64,000 nucleotides of DNA from an uncultured Paracoccaceae bacterium (GTDB lineage: Bacteria; Pseudomonadota; Alphaproteobacteria; Rhodobacterales; Rhodobacteraceae), in the NCBI GenBank assembly GCA_947498645.1, contig CANMKS010000001.1, positions 2,704,032 to 2,768,031 of the forward strand, written 5' to 3'. This document shows, piece after piece, positions 15,756 to 24,595 of this stretch. Under the pieces are notes generated by a model. That model was not told the DNA's origin, ran no database searches, and worked only from the letters and a program-made list of their open reading frames with translations. The position numbers and the translations under genes were made by a program. Positions within the stretch are counted from its first letter, which is position 1; every line of letters starts with the position of its first letter.

Positions 15756-17207
15756 CTATGACAGCCGGATCGCGATGTTTTTGGTTTGCACGTAGTTCCA
15801 CAGTGCCTCGCGCCCTTTTTCGCGTCCGTAGCCGGATTTTCCAAAGCCGCCAAAGGGGGTTTCGACCCCGCCCGCGAACCATTCGTTCACAAACACCTGC
15901 CCCGCCCTGATCTGGCGCGCAGAGCGTGTGGCCCGGTCAAGGTCACGGGTAAACACGCCACCCACCAGACCGTAAGGCGTGCCATTGGCAATGCCGATCG
16001 CTTCTGCCTCATCGCGGAACTTCATCACTGACAGGACAGGCCCGAAAATCTCATTGCTGGCAATGTCCATATCCGGGGTCACTTCTGTCATCACGGTAGG
16101 CTCCAGAAACGCGCCGGGACGGTTGAGCTTACGCCCCCCGGTGGCGATCTTGGCACCTTCACGTTGCGCATTCTGGATGATCCCAATGGCACGATCACGC
16201 TGCGCGTCAGAGACCATCGCCCCCATAGTCGCACCTGTCTCATCCCGTTCGATCCCCGGCCCGACCGAGAGTGATTTGGCGATGCCTATCGCACGTTCCA
16301 CCACTTCATCATGCCGGCTTTCATGCACGATCACCCGCGACATCGCCGAGCAGACCTGCCCGGCATTAAAGTAGATGCCCCAGCGGATATCACGCTCAAA
16401 TGCGTCAAGATCGGCATCGTCATGCACGATTGCCGCCGATTTTCCGCCCAATTCCAGCACGCAAGGCACCACGTTGCCTGCCGCCGCTTTTGCAATCGCA
16501 ATGCCGGTTGGCACAGAGCCGGTAAAGACGACCTGATTGACGTCCTGATGCTCCGCAAGGGCCGCCCCTGCCTCATGCCCCAACCCGCAGAGGATGTTCA
16601 CCGCACCAGCGGGGAAACCTGCCGCTTCGGCGGCTTTGGCCAGATAGGCATTGGTCAGCGGTGTCATTTCGGGGGATTTGATGACGCAGGCGTTGCCCGT
16701 GGTCAGACCTGCGGACAAGGATCGCGCACTCATCTCGATGGGGTAGTTCCACGGGATGATCTGGGCCGAAACACCAAAGGGCGCGTTTTCGGTAAAATCG
16801 AAGTAGCCCTTGCCCAAGGGGATCGAGCGGCCCTCGACGGTGCTGGCCTGATTGCCGTAATATTCAAAATAAAGCGCGGCACCGGCGACCTCGATATGGG
16901 CCTCCCACAGGGGTTTGCCCTGCTCGCGTGTCAGGGCTTCGGCAATCTCGTCCTTATGGTCCAGCAGATAGCGCCCCATGGCCTGCACCATGCGCCCCCG
17001 TTCAATCGGGCGCATGTCGGTCAAAACACCCGAATGATGCACCCGCCGCGCGGCCTGCACGGCGCGGTCCACGTCTGCGGCATTGGCCAATGCATGTTCG
17101 GCCAGTTTTTCACCGGTGGCCGGATCGTTCACGTCGATCCGGCCAGCCCCGCCATCGACCCAGGCACCATCAATATAGTTTTGCCAATATGGTTTGATCT
17201 GCGCCAT
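15756..17207 (-). CDS. NAD(P)-dependent aldehyde dehydrogenase
   Basis: 483 residues, full length for the ALDH superfamily. Visible are the Rossmann/cofactor segment IIPWNYP and SAGLTTGNACVIKSPE, VFTGSVPTG, catalytic Glu in LELGGKS and catalytic Cys in NAGQVCSAMSR, and C-terminal NEIFGPV and PFGGFGKSGYGRE. An AAGGGG Shine-Dalgarno precedes the ATG. Betaine-aldehyde and gamma-aminobutyraldehyde dehydrogenases are close relatives, but substrate is not resolved. It lies next to an amino-compound catabolic region, so oxidation of an amino aldehyde is plausible. Single gene, 115 bp from the PLP lyase-like gene on the same strand. Confidence 0.9.
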   Translation of the reverse strand: MAQIKPYWQNYIDGAWVDGGAGRIDVNDPATGEKLAEHALANAADVDRAVQAARRVHHSGVLTDMRPIERGRMVQAMGRYLLDHKDEIAEALTREQGKPLWEAHIEVAGAALYFEYYGNQASTVEGRSIPLGKGYFDFTENAPFGVSAQIIPWNYPIEMSARSLSAGLTTGNACVIKSPEMTPLTNAYLAKAAEAAGFPAGAVNILCGLGHEAGAALAEHQDVNQVVFTGSVPTGIAIAKAAAGNVVPCVLELGGKSAAIVHDDADLDAFERDIRWGIYFNAGQVCSAMSRVIVHESRHDEVVERAIGIAKSLSVGPGIERDETGATMGAMVSDAQRDRAIGIIQNAQREGAKIATGGRKLNRPGAFLEPTVMTEVTPDMDIASNEIFGPVLSVMKFRDEAEAIGIANGTPYGLVGGVFTRDLDRATRSARQIRAGQVFVNEWFAGGVETPFGGFGKSGYGREKGREALWNYVQTKNIAIRLS

Positions 17208-17322
17208 GTGCTGCCCCTTTTGAACTGAACCGTCTTGATCCGTTGCAGACTAAGCTGCCGGTCCCCTGCCGAACTGTCGGAGAGCGACATTTGACAGGCC
17301 AAATAGACAGCCGTCAATCGCG

Positions 17323-18372
17323 CTAGGCAGGTCGCTCGGAGATTACAACCAAGGGGCGGAACGCTTTGTCCTGCGACCGATTTGCGTCGTCCTGCAAAAG
17401 CGCACCAAAGCCTGCCGCCCCTGACGGGGTTGTGGGGATGCCCAGGGCCGTCACCTGTTCAGCCGCGTCAATGCCCTCGGCCTCGGTCAGTGTTGCATAG
17501 CGCACACCGCAGCGTTCAAGAGCCCCCCACGCAACAATCGACGGCTCCTTGCAGTCAAGGCGGCCCATGATTGATTCCGGGCCTTCTCCACGGCTTGGTT
17601 TGCCCGCAAGATGGCTTGCTTGCAGACAGGCCGCTGCATCCGGCTCAACCACGATCATTTCGGGTTGTTCGGCCCAGTTCAGGCGGATCATATGCGCCAT
17701 AGCCGCAGCCAAACCGCCAACACCGGCTTGCAGGTAAACGTGAGTCGGCCATTGGCCGGACGCCTCAAACGCCTCGCGCAGTTCCTCGGGGATAACGCAA
17801 TAGCCTTCCATGACCCATTTGGGGTACGTCGTGTAGCCGGGCCACGTACCATCGGCGAGCAGGATGTCACCCGCTTCCTCCGCATCTTTGGTCGCTGCCG
17901 CAACGCAATCCTCATAGATCGCACCGGATCGCACGACGCGCGCGCCAATCGCGCGTAAACGGTCGGCAAAGCTCTCTGGTACGGTATCGGCCAGATGAAT
18001 GCGCGCCTTTGCCCCCGCCGCACGGGCACCCGAGGCCACGCCAATCCCGTGATTGCCCGCACTGGCACAGACAAAGGTTTGTGCGGCAATAAATGCCTGC
18101 GCATCCGGGGTTTGCATCGCCTCGGGCGTCAGGTTTGCGCCGGTCTTGGCATGCCATTTGTGATCAAGAATACGGGCAACCGCATAGGGTGCGCCAAGCG
18201 CCTTGAATGCGCCCAACCCCAGACGGTTGGTTTCATCCTTTGCCAGCACATCACACCCGCCCAGCCCCTTCAGCGTAACAAGAGGTGTCGATTGATAGTC
18301 CGGGCGCGTCTGAAAATAGGCGCGCGCTGCGGCGAAATCCGGGGCGAAGCTGAGGTCATCTGTATTTTCCAT
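17323..18372 (-). CDS. PLP-dependent diaminopropionate ammonia-lyase-like enzyme
   Basis: 349 residues of fold-type II PLP enzyme. The PLP lysine lies in KDETNRLGLGAFKALG, followed by SAGNHGIGVASGARAAGA and YEDCVAAATKDAEE, and the glycine loop AGVGGLAAAMAH; this pattern is that of diaminopropionate ammonia-lyase (YgeX-like) rather than threonine dehydratase. The expected reaction is elimination of ammonia from a beta-substituted amino acid to give a 2-oxo acid. Start ATG 18372 is chosen over an upstream ATG at 18486, which would overlap the divergent Lrp gene. Divergent from an Lrp regulator, its likely controller. Exact substrate uncertain. Confidence 0.78.
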   Translation of the reverse strand: MENTDDLSFAPDFAAARAYFQTRPDYQSTPLVTLKGLGGCDVLAKDETNRLGLGAFKALGAPYAVARILDHKWHAKTGANLTPEAMQTPDAQAFIAAQTFVCASAGNHGIGVASGARAAGAKARIHLADTVPESFADRLRAIGARVVRSGAIYEDCVAAATKDAEEAGDILLADGTWPGYTTYPKWVMEGYCVIPEELREAFEASGQWPTHVYLQAGVGGLAAAMAHMIRLNWAEQPEMIVVEPDAAACLQASHLAGKPSRGEGPESIMGRLDCKEPSIVAWGALERCGVRYATLTEAEGIDAAEQVTALGIPTTPSGAAGFGALLQDDANRSQDKAFRPLVVISERPA

Positions 18373-18474
18373 AGTCCTGAACACTAAAGTGCCTGTGTGA
18401 AATTTAATTGCAGCGTTTCTAGATTTGGCGATAATCTTTTGCACAGCACCCCAGTAGCAAACACGGAAATACGC

Positions 18475-18939
18475 ATGACTACACAACTTGATGACACGGA
18501 CCTGACGATTCTGCGCACGCTACAAGAAGACTGCAAGATCGGTCTGGAGCAGCTGGCCCATGAATGCGCCTTGTCGGTGCCATCGGTGCAACGTCGGCTG
18601 AAGCGGTTACGTCAGTCAAAACTGATCGAGAAGGAAATCGCGGTCCTTGACCCGACCCAGTTCGATTACAAGATGACCTTTGTTGTCATGGTCGAACTTG
18701 ACCGGGAAACCCTGCAACAGCTGGATCTTTTCCGCAAACGCGCCAAGGCCGAACCGCAGGTTCAGCAATGTTACTATGTGACCGGAGACGCGGATTTCAT
18801 TCTGGTGTGCTGTGCCAAGGATATGCAGGATTTCGAAGAGTTGACGCATCGGCTGTTCTTTGAAAACTCCAACGTGCGCCGGTTTCGGACCTCTGTGACG
18901 ATGGATCGGACCAAGGTGGGCCTCAGCATACCAATTTAG
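18475..18939 (+). CDS. Lrp/AsnC family transcriptional regulator
   Basis: 154 residues from the ATG at 18475 (GGA upstream). N-terminal winged helix-turn-helix (DDTDLTILRTLQEDCKIGLE, then ALSVPSVQRRLKRLRQ) and a C-terminal RAM ligand domain (MTFVVMVELD, QCYYVTGDADFILVC). Divergent from the PLP lyase-like gene across a ~100-bp AT-rich gap and directly upstream of the M20/M24/racemase genes, so it probably responds to an amino-acid-like effector and controls both directions. Lrp family members are also encoded beside ectoine genes, but the surrounding enzymes do not fit that pathway. Confidence 0.88.
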   Translation: MTTQLDDTDLTILRTLQEDCKIGLEQLAHECALSVPSVQRRLKRLRQSKLIEKEIAVLDPTQFDYKMTFVVMVELDRETLQQLDLFRKRAKAEPQVQQCYYVTGDADFILVCCAKDMQDFEELTHRLFFENSNVRRFRTSVTMDRTKVGLSIPI

Positions 18940-19078
18940 GACGATTGCAAGCATGTGATCGAAACTTGCACCAAACCACCCCGATACGAGAAAATTTATG
19001 CACAAACGTGACAGAGACGATATGCGCTGTCACTTTGACCGCGATAGCATCCCTCGAAAGAAGCAACCGGGATGCATA

Positions 19079-20230
19079 ATGCTGGATTTTGACGGCAGAT
19101 TGGTAGAGCTGCGCCGCGACCTGCACAGGCACCCCGAGCTTGGCTTTCAAGAAGCCCGCACCAAGACCATTGTCGCGACCCGCCTGCGCGAACTTGGGCT
19201 GGACGTCCACGAAGGCGCGGGCGTTGTTGGTGTTCTGCGGTCTGGTGACGGAAACCGGGCAATTGGCCTGCGCGCCGATATGGACGCCCTGCCAATCACC
19301 GAAACCTCGGTGCATGACCACGTTTCGCAATCCCCCGGCGTGATGCACGCCTGCGGTCACGATGGGCATACGGCAATGCTGCTGGGCGCGGCCGCGCAAT
19401 TGGCGGGCGATCCGTCCTTTCAGGGCACCGTCGTGTTCATTTTCCAACCGAATGAGGAACATGGGCTTGGCGCGCGCGCAATGCTTGATGAGGGCCTGCT
19501 GGCCCAATTCCCACTGGATGAGATTTACGCCATTCACAACCTGCCCGGCGCGCCCTTGGGCGAGGTTTCGACCCGCGCCGGGATCATCTGCAACAGCGAG
19601 ACATTGTTTGAGATTGCCGTTCACGGGCACGGTGGCCACGCCTCGATGCCGCAAACCGGTGTCGATGCGATCACCGTCGGCGCAGAGATCGTATCGGCAT
19701 TGCAAACGATTGTCGCACGCAAGCTGCCCCCTGCCTGCGGTGCCGTTGTGTCAGTGACGGAGTTTGTCACGGATGGTCAACGCAATGTCCTGCCAGGTCA
19801 TGCTGTGCTCAAAGGTGATTTTCGCGCACGCTCCCCACACGACAGGGCCGAAATTGAACGCTTCATGCACCAAATCGCGACGGGGATTGGGTCCGCGCAT
19901 AACGTCAGGACAGAGGTGTCCTTTGACACGCAATTTGTCGAGACGATCAATGCGGCTGGCCCGGCGCAGGCCGTCTATCGCGCCGCTGAGGCCGCAAACT
20001 GCCCTTTGATCCGTGATCGCCCGCCGATGAGCTTTTCAGAGGATTTCGCGCAATTCGCAGCCGAGGTTCCGGCCTGTTTTCTATTGCTTGGCAATGGCAA
20101 GGATGGTGCGCACGGCCAGCCGCTCCATGCCTCGGATTATGATTTCAATGATGCCTTGCTGCCGATAGGCCGCGCGTTTTGGGTGGCGCTGGTCAAAGAT
20201 CGTCTGCCCTTTCATGGGGGTGTCGCATGA
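19079..20230 (+). CDS. M20-family amidohydrolase/peptidase
   Basis: 383 residues from ATG 19079, where the family's normal N-terminus starts (LDFDGRLVELRRDLHRHPELGFQE). Metal-binding and catalytic motifs are seen: LRADMDALPI, MHACGHDGHTAML, FQPNEEHGLGA and the dimerisation-domain HGHGGHASMPQ. Such enzymes hydrolyse N-acyl or carbamoyl amino acids or dipeptides (hippurate hydrolase/IAA-amino acid hydrolase group). An earlier ATG at 18998 would add a non-conserved tail. Overlaps the next gene by ATGA, so translationally coupled to the M24 peptidase. Confidence 0.85.
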   Translation: MLDFDGRLVELRRDLHRHPELGFQEARTKTIVATRLRELGLDVHEGAGVVGVLRSGDGNRAIGLRADMDALPITETSVHDHVSQSPGVMHACGHDGHTAMLLGAAAQLAGDPSFQGTVVFIFQPNEEHGLGARAMLDEGLLAQFPLDEIYAIHNLPGAPLGEVSTRAGIICNSETLFEIAVHGHGGHASMPQTGVDAITVGAEIVSALQTIVARKLPPACGAVVSVTEFVTDGQRNVLPGHAVLKGDFRARSPHDRAEIERFMHQIATGIGSAHNVRTEVSFDTQFVETINAAGPAQAVYRAAEAANCPLIRDRPPMSFSEDFAQFAAEVPACFLLLGNGKDGAHGQPLHASDYDFNDALLPIGRAFWVALVKDRLPFHGGVA

Positions 20231-21393
20231 CCAACGCTCCTGCGCGCGGCTTTGCAATCGAAGAATTTGCAGCACGTACCACCAGGGCACAGGCCGCCAT
20301 GGCCAAATCCGGGCTTGCTGGCATGTTGCTGACGACCGAAGCAGAGGTGCGATACTTCACGGGTTTTCACACGCTGTTCTGGCAAAGCCCGACCCGCCCG
20401 TGGTTCGTGTTCCTGCCGGCCGATGGCAAGCCGATTGCGATTATTCCCGAGATTGGCGCCGATCTGATGGGCAAGACGTGGCTGGATGATGTCCGCACCT
20501 GGGCCGCCCCTGCCCCGCAGGACGATGGGATCAGCCTGCTGATAGACCTTCTTTCACCCTTCGCGGCGGCTGGTGCGTCCATTGGGCTGATGAAAGGGCA
20601 TGAAACGCATCTCAGGATGCCGCTGGGTGATTTTGAGCGTTTGTCTGCGGGCCTTGAGGGCCTGCGCTGGGACGACTGCACGGATATCGTGCGCGGGCTT
20701 CGTATGGTGAAATCGCAGGCCGAAATCGCAAAGCTGCGGCATATCTGTGCAATCGGCTCTGCCACTTTCGCCACAGTCCCTTCATTTGCGGATGCAGGCA
20801 CGCCGCTAGAGGATGTCTTTCGCGCGTTTCGTCGCGCAGCGCTGGCACAAGGCGCTGATGATGTGCCCTATCTTGTGGGTGGTGCCGATCAGGGCGGCTA
20901 TAGCGACGTCATTTCGCCCCCAACAGACCGCCCACTGCAATCCGGGGATATCCTGATGCTGGATACTGGTGCGATATGGGATGGGTATTTCTGTGATTTT
21001 GATCGCAACTGGGCCGTGGGGGCAGCTGATGACGCCTCACGCCGCGCGTATGATGTACTCTGGCAGGCGACGGAAGCCGGGATTGCGGCAGCAAAGCCCG
21101 GTGCCACATGCAGCGATCTTTATCATGCCATGACGAGGGTGATTTCAAGGTTTGACGATACAGGCGGCGATGTCGGGCGGCTTGGGCATGGGTTGGGCAT
21201 ACAACTGACCGAATGGCCATCGCACGCTGCCTGGGACAACACCATCATCACGGAAAACATGGTTCTGACGATTGAGCCTTCGTTGTCTTATGGTGATGGG
21301 CGGATCATGGTGCATGAGGAGAACATCCTTGTGCGGGCATCCGGCGCAGAGCTGTTGACAACGCGCGCCGCGCCAGAACTGCCGGTGATCTGA
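20227..21393 (+). CDS. M24-family metallopeptidase (Xaa-Pro peptidase-like)
   Basis: 388 residues: an N-terminal creatinase/prolidase-like domain (EVRYFTGFHTLFW) and a C-terminal pita-bread domain. All five expected metal ligands are present (Asp in LDTGAIWDG and CDFDRNW, His in LGHGLGIQLTEWPS, Glu in TIEPSL and VHEENILV), so unlike the creatinase at 27464 it should be a true metallohydrolase. The start overlaps the M20 stop by 4 bp. Ectoine hydrolase (EutD/DoeA) belongs to the same fold, but companion ectoine genes are absent. Substrate unknown. Confidence 0.85.
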   Translation: MTNAPARGFAIEEFAARTTRAQAAMAKSGLAGMLLTTEAEVRYFTGFHTLFWQSPTRPWFVFLPADGKPIAIIPEIGADLMGKTWLDDVRTWAAPAPQDDGISLLIDLLSPFAAAGASIGLMKGHETHLRMPLGDFERLSAGLEGLRWDDCTDIVRGLRMVKSQAEIAKLRHICAIGSATFATVPSFADAGTPLEDVFRAFRRAALAQGADDVPYLVGGADQGGYSDVISPPTDRPLQSGDILMLDTGAIWDGYFCDFDRNWAVGAADDASRRAYDVLWQATEAGIAAAKPGATCSDLYHAMTRVISRFDDTGGDVGRLGHGLGIQLTEWPSHAAWDNTIITENMVLTIEPSLSYGDGRIMVHEENILVRASGAELLTTRAAPELPVI

Positions 21394-21403
21394 GGGCCTT
21401 GGT

Positions 21404-22180
21404 ATGAAACTTTCTTTTCAGACGGATGATGGAATTGGGACGCGGGCCAATTTTGGCGTGATCGTGCTTGAGACCGATGAAACGATTGAACATGAATTCC
21501 GCCAGATATTTGCCGGTGACGGGATCGGACTTTACGTCAGCCGCATTCCGATGGCGGCACAGGTGCGGCCCGATACGCTTGTGCAGATGTTGAGCCATAT
21601 TCCCGGCTCTGCACGGCTGTTGCCGCCGGCACTTTCCTTTGATGCGATTGGGTTCGGTTGCACCTCAGCGGCAACGGTGATCGGGCCGGGCAAGGTTGCA
21701 GAGGCCGTCAACACGGTCTGTCCAGACGCCAAGGTGTCCAACCCGCTATCTGCAATTATTGCCGCAGGACAGGCGCTGGTTGCGCAGAAATTGGGGTTCG
21801 TAACGCCTTATGTCGCCGAAGTATCCGCGCAGATGCGCGAAAGACTTGAAGATGCGGGATTTGAAATCGCTGCATTTGGGTCTTTCGAAGAAGGCAGTGA
21901 CCCGGTTGTTGCGCGGATCACGCCAGCCTCCATTCTGGCAGGCATCGAAAGGGTTGCGGCCACCGCACCCTGTGATGCGGTTGTTGTGTCCTGCACAAAC
22001 CTGCGCTGTCTGGATATTATTGCAGAGGCGGAAGAAAAAACCGGTGTACCTGTGATCACAAGCAATCAGGCGCTGGCCTGGCACATGCTACACCTCGCCG
22101 GGGTCGAGATCATCGACCCCAAATTCGGCCTGTTATTTGGGCCATCGAAAGAGCCGGACCGCTTGGGGGTTGCGTCATGA
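21404..22180 (+). CDS. Asp/Glu racemase-superfamily protein (maleate isomerase/EutA-like)
   Basis: 258 residues. Two catalytic-type cysteines are found at symmetric positions, in IGFGCTSAATVIG and VVVSCTNLRCLD, as in maleate cis-trans isomerase, arylmalonate decarboxylase and Asp/Glu racemases. The C-terminal SNQALAWHMLHLAG is typical of the maleate isomerase/EutA branch. It starts 10 bp after the M24 gene and precedes the ABC importer, so it belongs to the same catabolic unit. Whether it racemises, isomerises or decarboxylates is not decidable here. Confidence 0.82.
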   Translation: MKLSFQTDDGIGTRANFGVIVLETDETIEHEFRQIFAGDGIGLYVSRIPMAAQVRPDTLVQMLSHIPGSARLLPPALSFDAIGFGCTSAATVIGPGKVAEAVNTVCPDAKVSNPLSAIIAAGQALVAQKLGFVTPYVAEVSAQMRERLEDAGFEIAAFGSFEEGSDPVVARITPASILAGIERVAATAPCDAVVVSCTNLRCLDIIAEAEEKTGVPVITSNQALAWHMLHLAGVEIIDPKFGLLFGPSKEPDRLGVAS

Positions 22181-22249
22181 ACCTCAGGTCGTTTTAGTGT
22201 GTTAAGCAAAATAGCGGTTACGCAGCCGCGCCGTCAAGGAGATGCCGAT

Positions 22250-23350
22250 TTGGCCACCGCCAGTGATGAGAGAGCATTTGTCGAGTTCGAACGTGTGCAA
22301 AAAAGTTATGACGGCGAGACGCTTGTTGTAAAAGATCTTAACCTTTCCATGCCCAAAGGCGAGTTTCTGACAATGCTCGGGCCGTCGGGTTCTGGCAAAA
22401 CCACCTGCCTGATGATGCTGGCCGGGTTTGAGACCGCCACCCATGGCGATATCCGCCTTGATGGCAACCCGATCAATAATATCCCGCCCCATAAACGTGG
22501 CATTGGCATGGTCTTTCAGAACTACGCCCTGTTCCCGCACATGACGGTGGCCGAAAACCTGTCCTTCCCGCTTGAAGTGCGCAAAATGGGTAAGTCGGAC
22601 CGCGAGGCAAAGGTCAAGCGCGCGCTTGATATGGTGCAGATGGGCGCATTTGGTGGCAGGCGTCCGGCGCAGCTATCGGGCGGCCAGCAGCAGCGGATCG
22701 CACTGGCCCGCGCATTGGTGTTTGAACCCGAACTGGTGTTGATGGACGAACCTTTGGGCGCGCTTGACAAGCAACTGCGTGAAACGCTCCAGTTTGAGAT
22801 CACGCGCCTTGCACATGATCTGGGGATTACCGTTGTCTACGTGACCCACGATCAGACCGAAGCCCTGACAATGAGCGACCGCGTTGCCGTCTTCGAGGCT
22901 GGCCGTATTCAGCAATTGGCCCCACCGGATGAGCTTTATGAGGCGCCCATCAATAGCTTTGTTGCGCAATTTATAGGTGAAAACAATACGTTGGAAGGCG
23001 TTATTACAGCAATCCAGGGTGACACCTGCACGGTGAAACTTGACAGTGGTGATATCATTGACGCCAAGCCGGTGAATGTCTCAAGCGTCGGAGAGCGGAC
23101 CAAAGTTTCGATCCGGCCAGAGCGTGTTGAGTTCAACCGCGAGCGCCTGCACGCAGATGCGCATACGCTGAAGGCGGAAGTGCTCGAATTCATCTATATG
23201 GGCGATATTTTCCGCACCCGCCTGCGGGTTGCCGGAACTGATGATTTTATCGTCAAGACACGCAACGCACCCGATCAACGCCGCCTGACACCGGGTGAGC
23301 AGATCGAGATCGGTTGGTTGCCAGAGGATTGCCGCGCCTTGGACGCCTAA
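22250..23350 (+). CDS. ABC transporter ATP-binding protein, spermidine/putrescine (PotA) type
   Basis: ATPase of the importer encoded by this and the next three genes. Walker A GPSGSGKT, Q-loop VFQNYALFPHMTVAEN, signature LSGGQQQR, Walker B LVLMDEPLGALD, H-loop VTHDQTEA and a C-terminal TOBE domain (~280-365) are all intact. A TTG at 22250 has AAGGAG eight bases upstream and is the preferred start (366 aa); an in-frame GTG at 22199 without a good ribosome site would add 17 residues. Membrane-associated on the cytoplasmic face. Confidence 0.9.
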   Translation: MATASDERAFVEFERVQKSYDGETLVVKDLNLSMPKGEFLTMLGPSGSGKTTCLMMLAGFETATHGDIRLDGNPINNIPPHKRGIGMVFQNYALFPHMTVAENLSFPLEVRKMGKSDREAKVKRALDMVQMGAFGGRRPAQLSGGQQQRIALARALVFEPELVLMDEPLGALDKQLRETLQFEITRLAHDLGITVVYVTHDQTEALTMSDRVAVFEAGRIQQLAPPDELYEAPINSFVAQFIGENNTLEGVITAIQGDTCTVKLDSGDIIDAKPVNVSSVGERTKVSIRPERVEFNRERLHADAHTLKAEVLEFIYMGDIFRTRLRVAGTDDFIVKTRNAPDQRRLTPGEQIEIGWLPEDCRALDA

Positions 23351-23432
23351 GGCGCGATTGCAAAGTGTTGGCTGCTGCGCCTGGCAGTCACCATTCTGAC
23401 AGAAAATCAGGCGCATCTAACGGGAGAAACAA

Positions 23433-24539
23433 ATGAAAAAATCAATAATTCTAGGCACATCAGCGATTGTTGCAGTTGCTGGCATCGCCTATGCGGATGG
23501 CCACATGGCCAGTGACATGACACTGGTCAGCTGGGGTGGCGCCTATCAAGCCAGCCAGCAAAACGCCTATGTGGCACCATATATCGCCAACAACGAAGGT
23601 GTGACCGCCGTTTGGGACGAAAGCTCGTCCGAGGCTGTGGCAAAGCTGCGCGCAATGAACGAAGCGGGCAATGTCACATGGGATGTTGTGGACGTTGTTG
23701 CGGCTGATGCGATCCGCCTGTGCGATGAAGGTCTGGCACTTGAAATCGACCATGACGAGATGCTGGCAGACGGCGATGACGGATCATCCGCCTCTGATGA
23801 TTTTGGTGATCTGATCGTATCAGACTGCTTTATCCCACAGATCGTGTACTCGACCACGTTCGGCTATCGCGACGATCTGGTTGGCGACACACCACCCACA
23901 AGCGTCTGTGACGTCTACGACCTGGAAGCCTACCCCGGCATGCGGTCGCTTGAGCGTAATCCAATTGCCAACCTTGAGTGGGCTTTGATCTGTGACGGTG
24001 TTGATATTGCAGATGTCTACGACGTGCTTGAGACCGAAGAAGGTCAAGACCGCGCTTTCGCCAAGATGGACACCATCAAAGACAACGTGATCTGGTGGTC
24101 TGCCGGTGCGGATACACCGCAGTTGCTTGCTGATGGTGAAATCGTCATGGGCTCTACCTACAACGGCCGCCTGTTCAGCCTGATCGAAGAGCAGGATCAG
24201 CCTGTGTCGATGTTGTGGGACTGGCAGATGTTTGACCTTGACGGCTGGATCATCCCGGCCGGCCTGAGCCCGGAGCGTGAAGCACGCGCGCTGGACTTTG
24301 TCCGCTTTGCCACAGACACGCAGCGTCTGGCAGATCAGGCCAAATACATCAGCTACGGCCCTGCCCGTCAGTCGTCTGCACCGCTGGTCAGCACACATGA
24401 AACACTGGGCATCGAAATGGCACCACATATGCCAACCGATCCTGCCAACTCGGTGAATACCTTCCTGTTCAACTACGAATGGTGGGCAGACTACCGTGAT
24501 GATCTGGATGCAAAATTCCAGGCATGGCTCGCGCAGTAA
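23433..24539 (+). CDS. Periplasmic substrate-binding protein, spermidine/putrescine (PotD) type
   Basis: 368 residues with signal peptide (MKKSIILGTSAIVAVAGIAYADG). The mature chain has the PotD-like pattern: LVSWGGAYQ near the N-terminus, WDVVDVVAADA, IWWSAGADTPQLLADGE and DGWIIPAGLSPE. Acidic overall, as usual for marine binding proteins. Captures the ligand for the permeases downstream; the ligand may be a polyamine, a guanidino compound or another cationic amino-acid derivative. Good GGGAGA ribosome site. A GC-rich hairpin follows the gene, probably raising its mRNA relative to the permeases. Confidence 0.88.
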   Translation: MKKSIILGTSAIVAVAGIAYADGHMASDMTLVSWGGAYQASQQNAYVAPYIANNEGVTAVWDESSSEAVAKLRAMNEAGNVTWDVVDVVAADAIRLCDEGLALEIDHDEMLADGDDGSSASDDFGDLIVSDCFIPQIVYSTTFGYRDDLVGDTPPTSVCDVYDLEAYPGMRSLERNPIANLEWALICDGVDIADVYDVLETEEGQDRAFAKMDTIKDNVIWWSAGADTPQLLADGEIVMGSTYNGRLFSLIEEQDQPVSMLWDWQMFDLDGWIIPAGLSPEREARALDFVRFATDTQRLADQAKYISYGPARQSSAPLVSTHETLGIEMAPHMPTDPANSVNTFLFNYEWWADYRDDLDAKFQAWLAQ

Positions 24540-24551
24540 GTTCTTGACCGG

Positions 24552-24571
24552 GGGCGCGCTGCGGCGCGCCC
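24552..24571 (+). terminator. Intercistronic GC hairpin after the binding-protein gene
   Basis: Perfect inverted repeat GGGCGCGC-TGCG-GCGCGCCC, 8-bp stem and 4-nt loop, starting 12 bp after the binding-protein stop. No T-tract follows, so it more likely protects the upstream mRNA 3' end or partly attenuates than fully terminates, a common device for excess binding protein in ABC operons. Confidence 0.6.
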
Positions 24572-24595
24572 TCGACATTTAGGATACGTTTTATC

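Noticed and set aside
16311-17228. 305-residue plus-strand frame within the aldehyde dehydrogenase gene
   Set aside because: Antisense shadow; the minus-strand ALDH has every catalytic motif and a ribosome site.
18475-22180. Reading the Lrp, M24 and racemase-like genes as an ectoine or hydroxyectoine degradation cluster
   Set aside because: No ornithine-cyclodeaminase-like EutC, no EutE/DoeB deacetylase and no ectoine TRAP or Ehu transporter; the importer is of polyamine type. Single-family resemblance is not enough.
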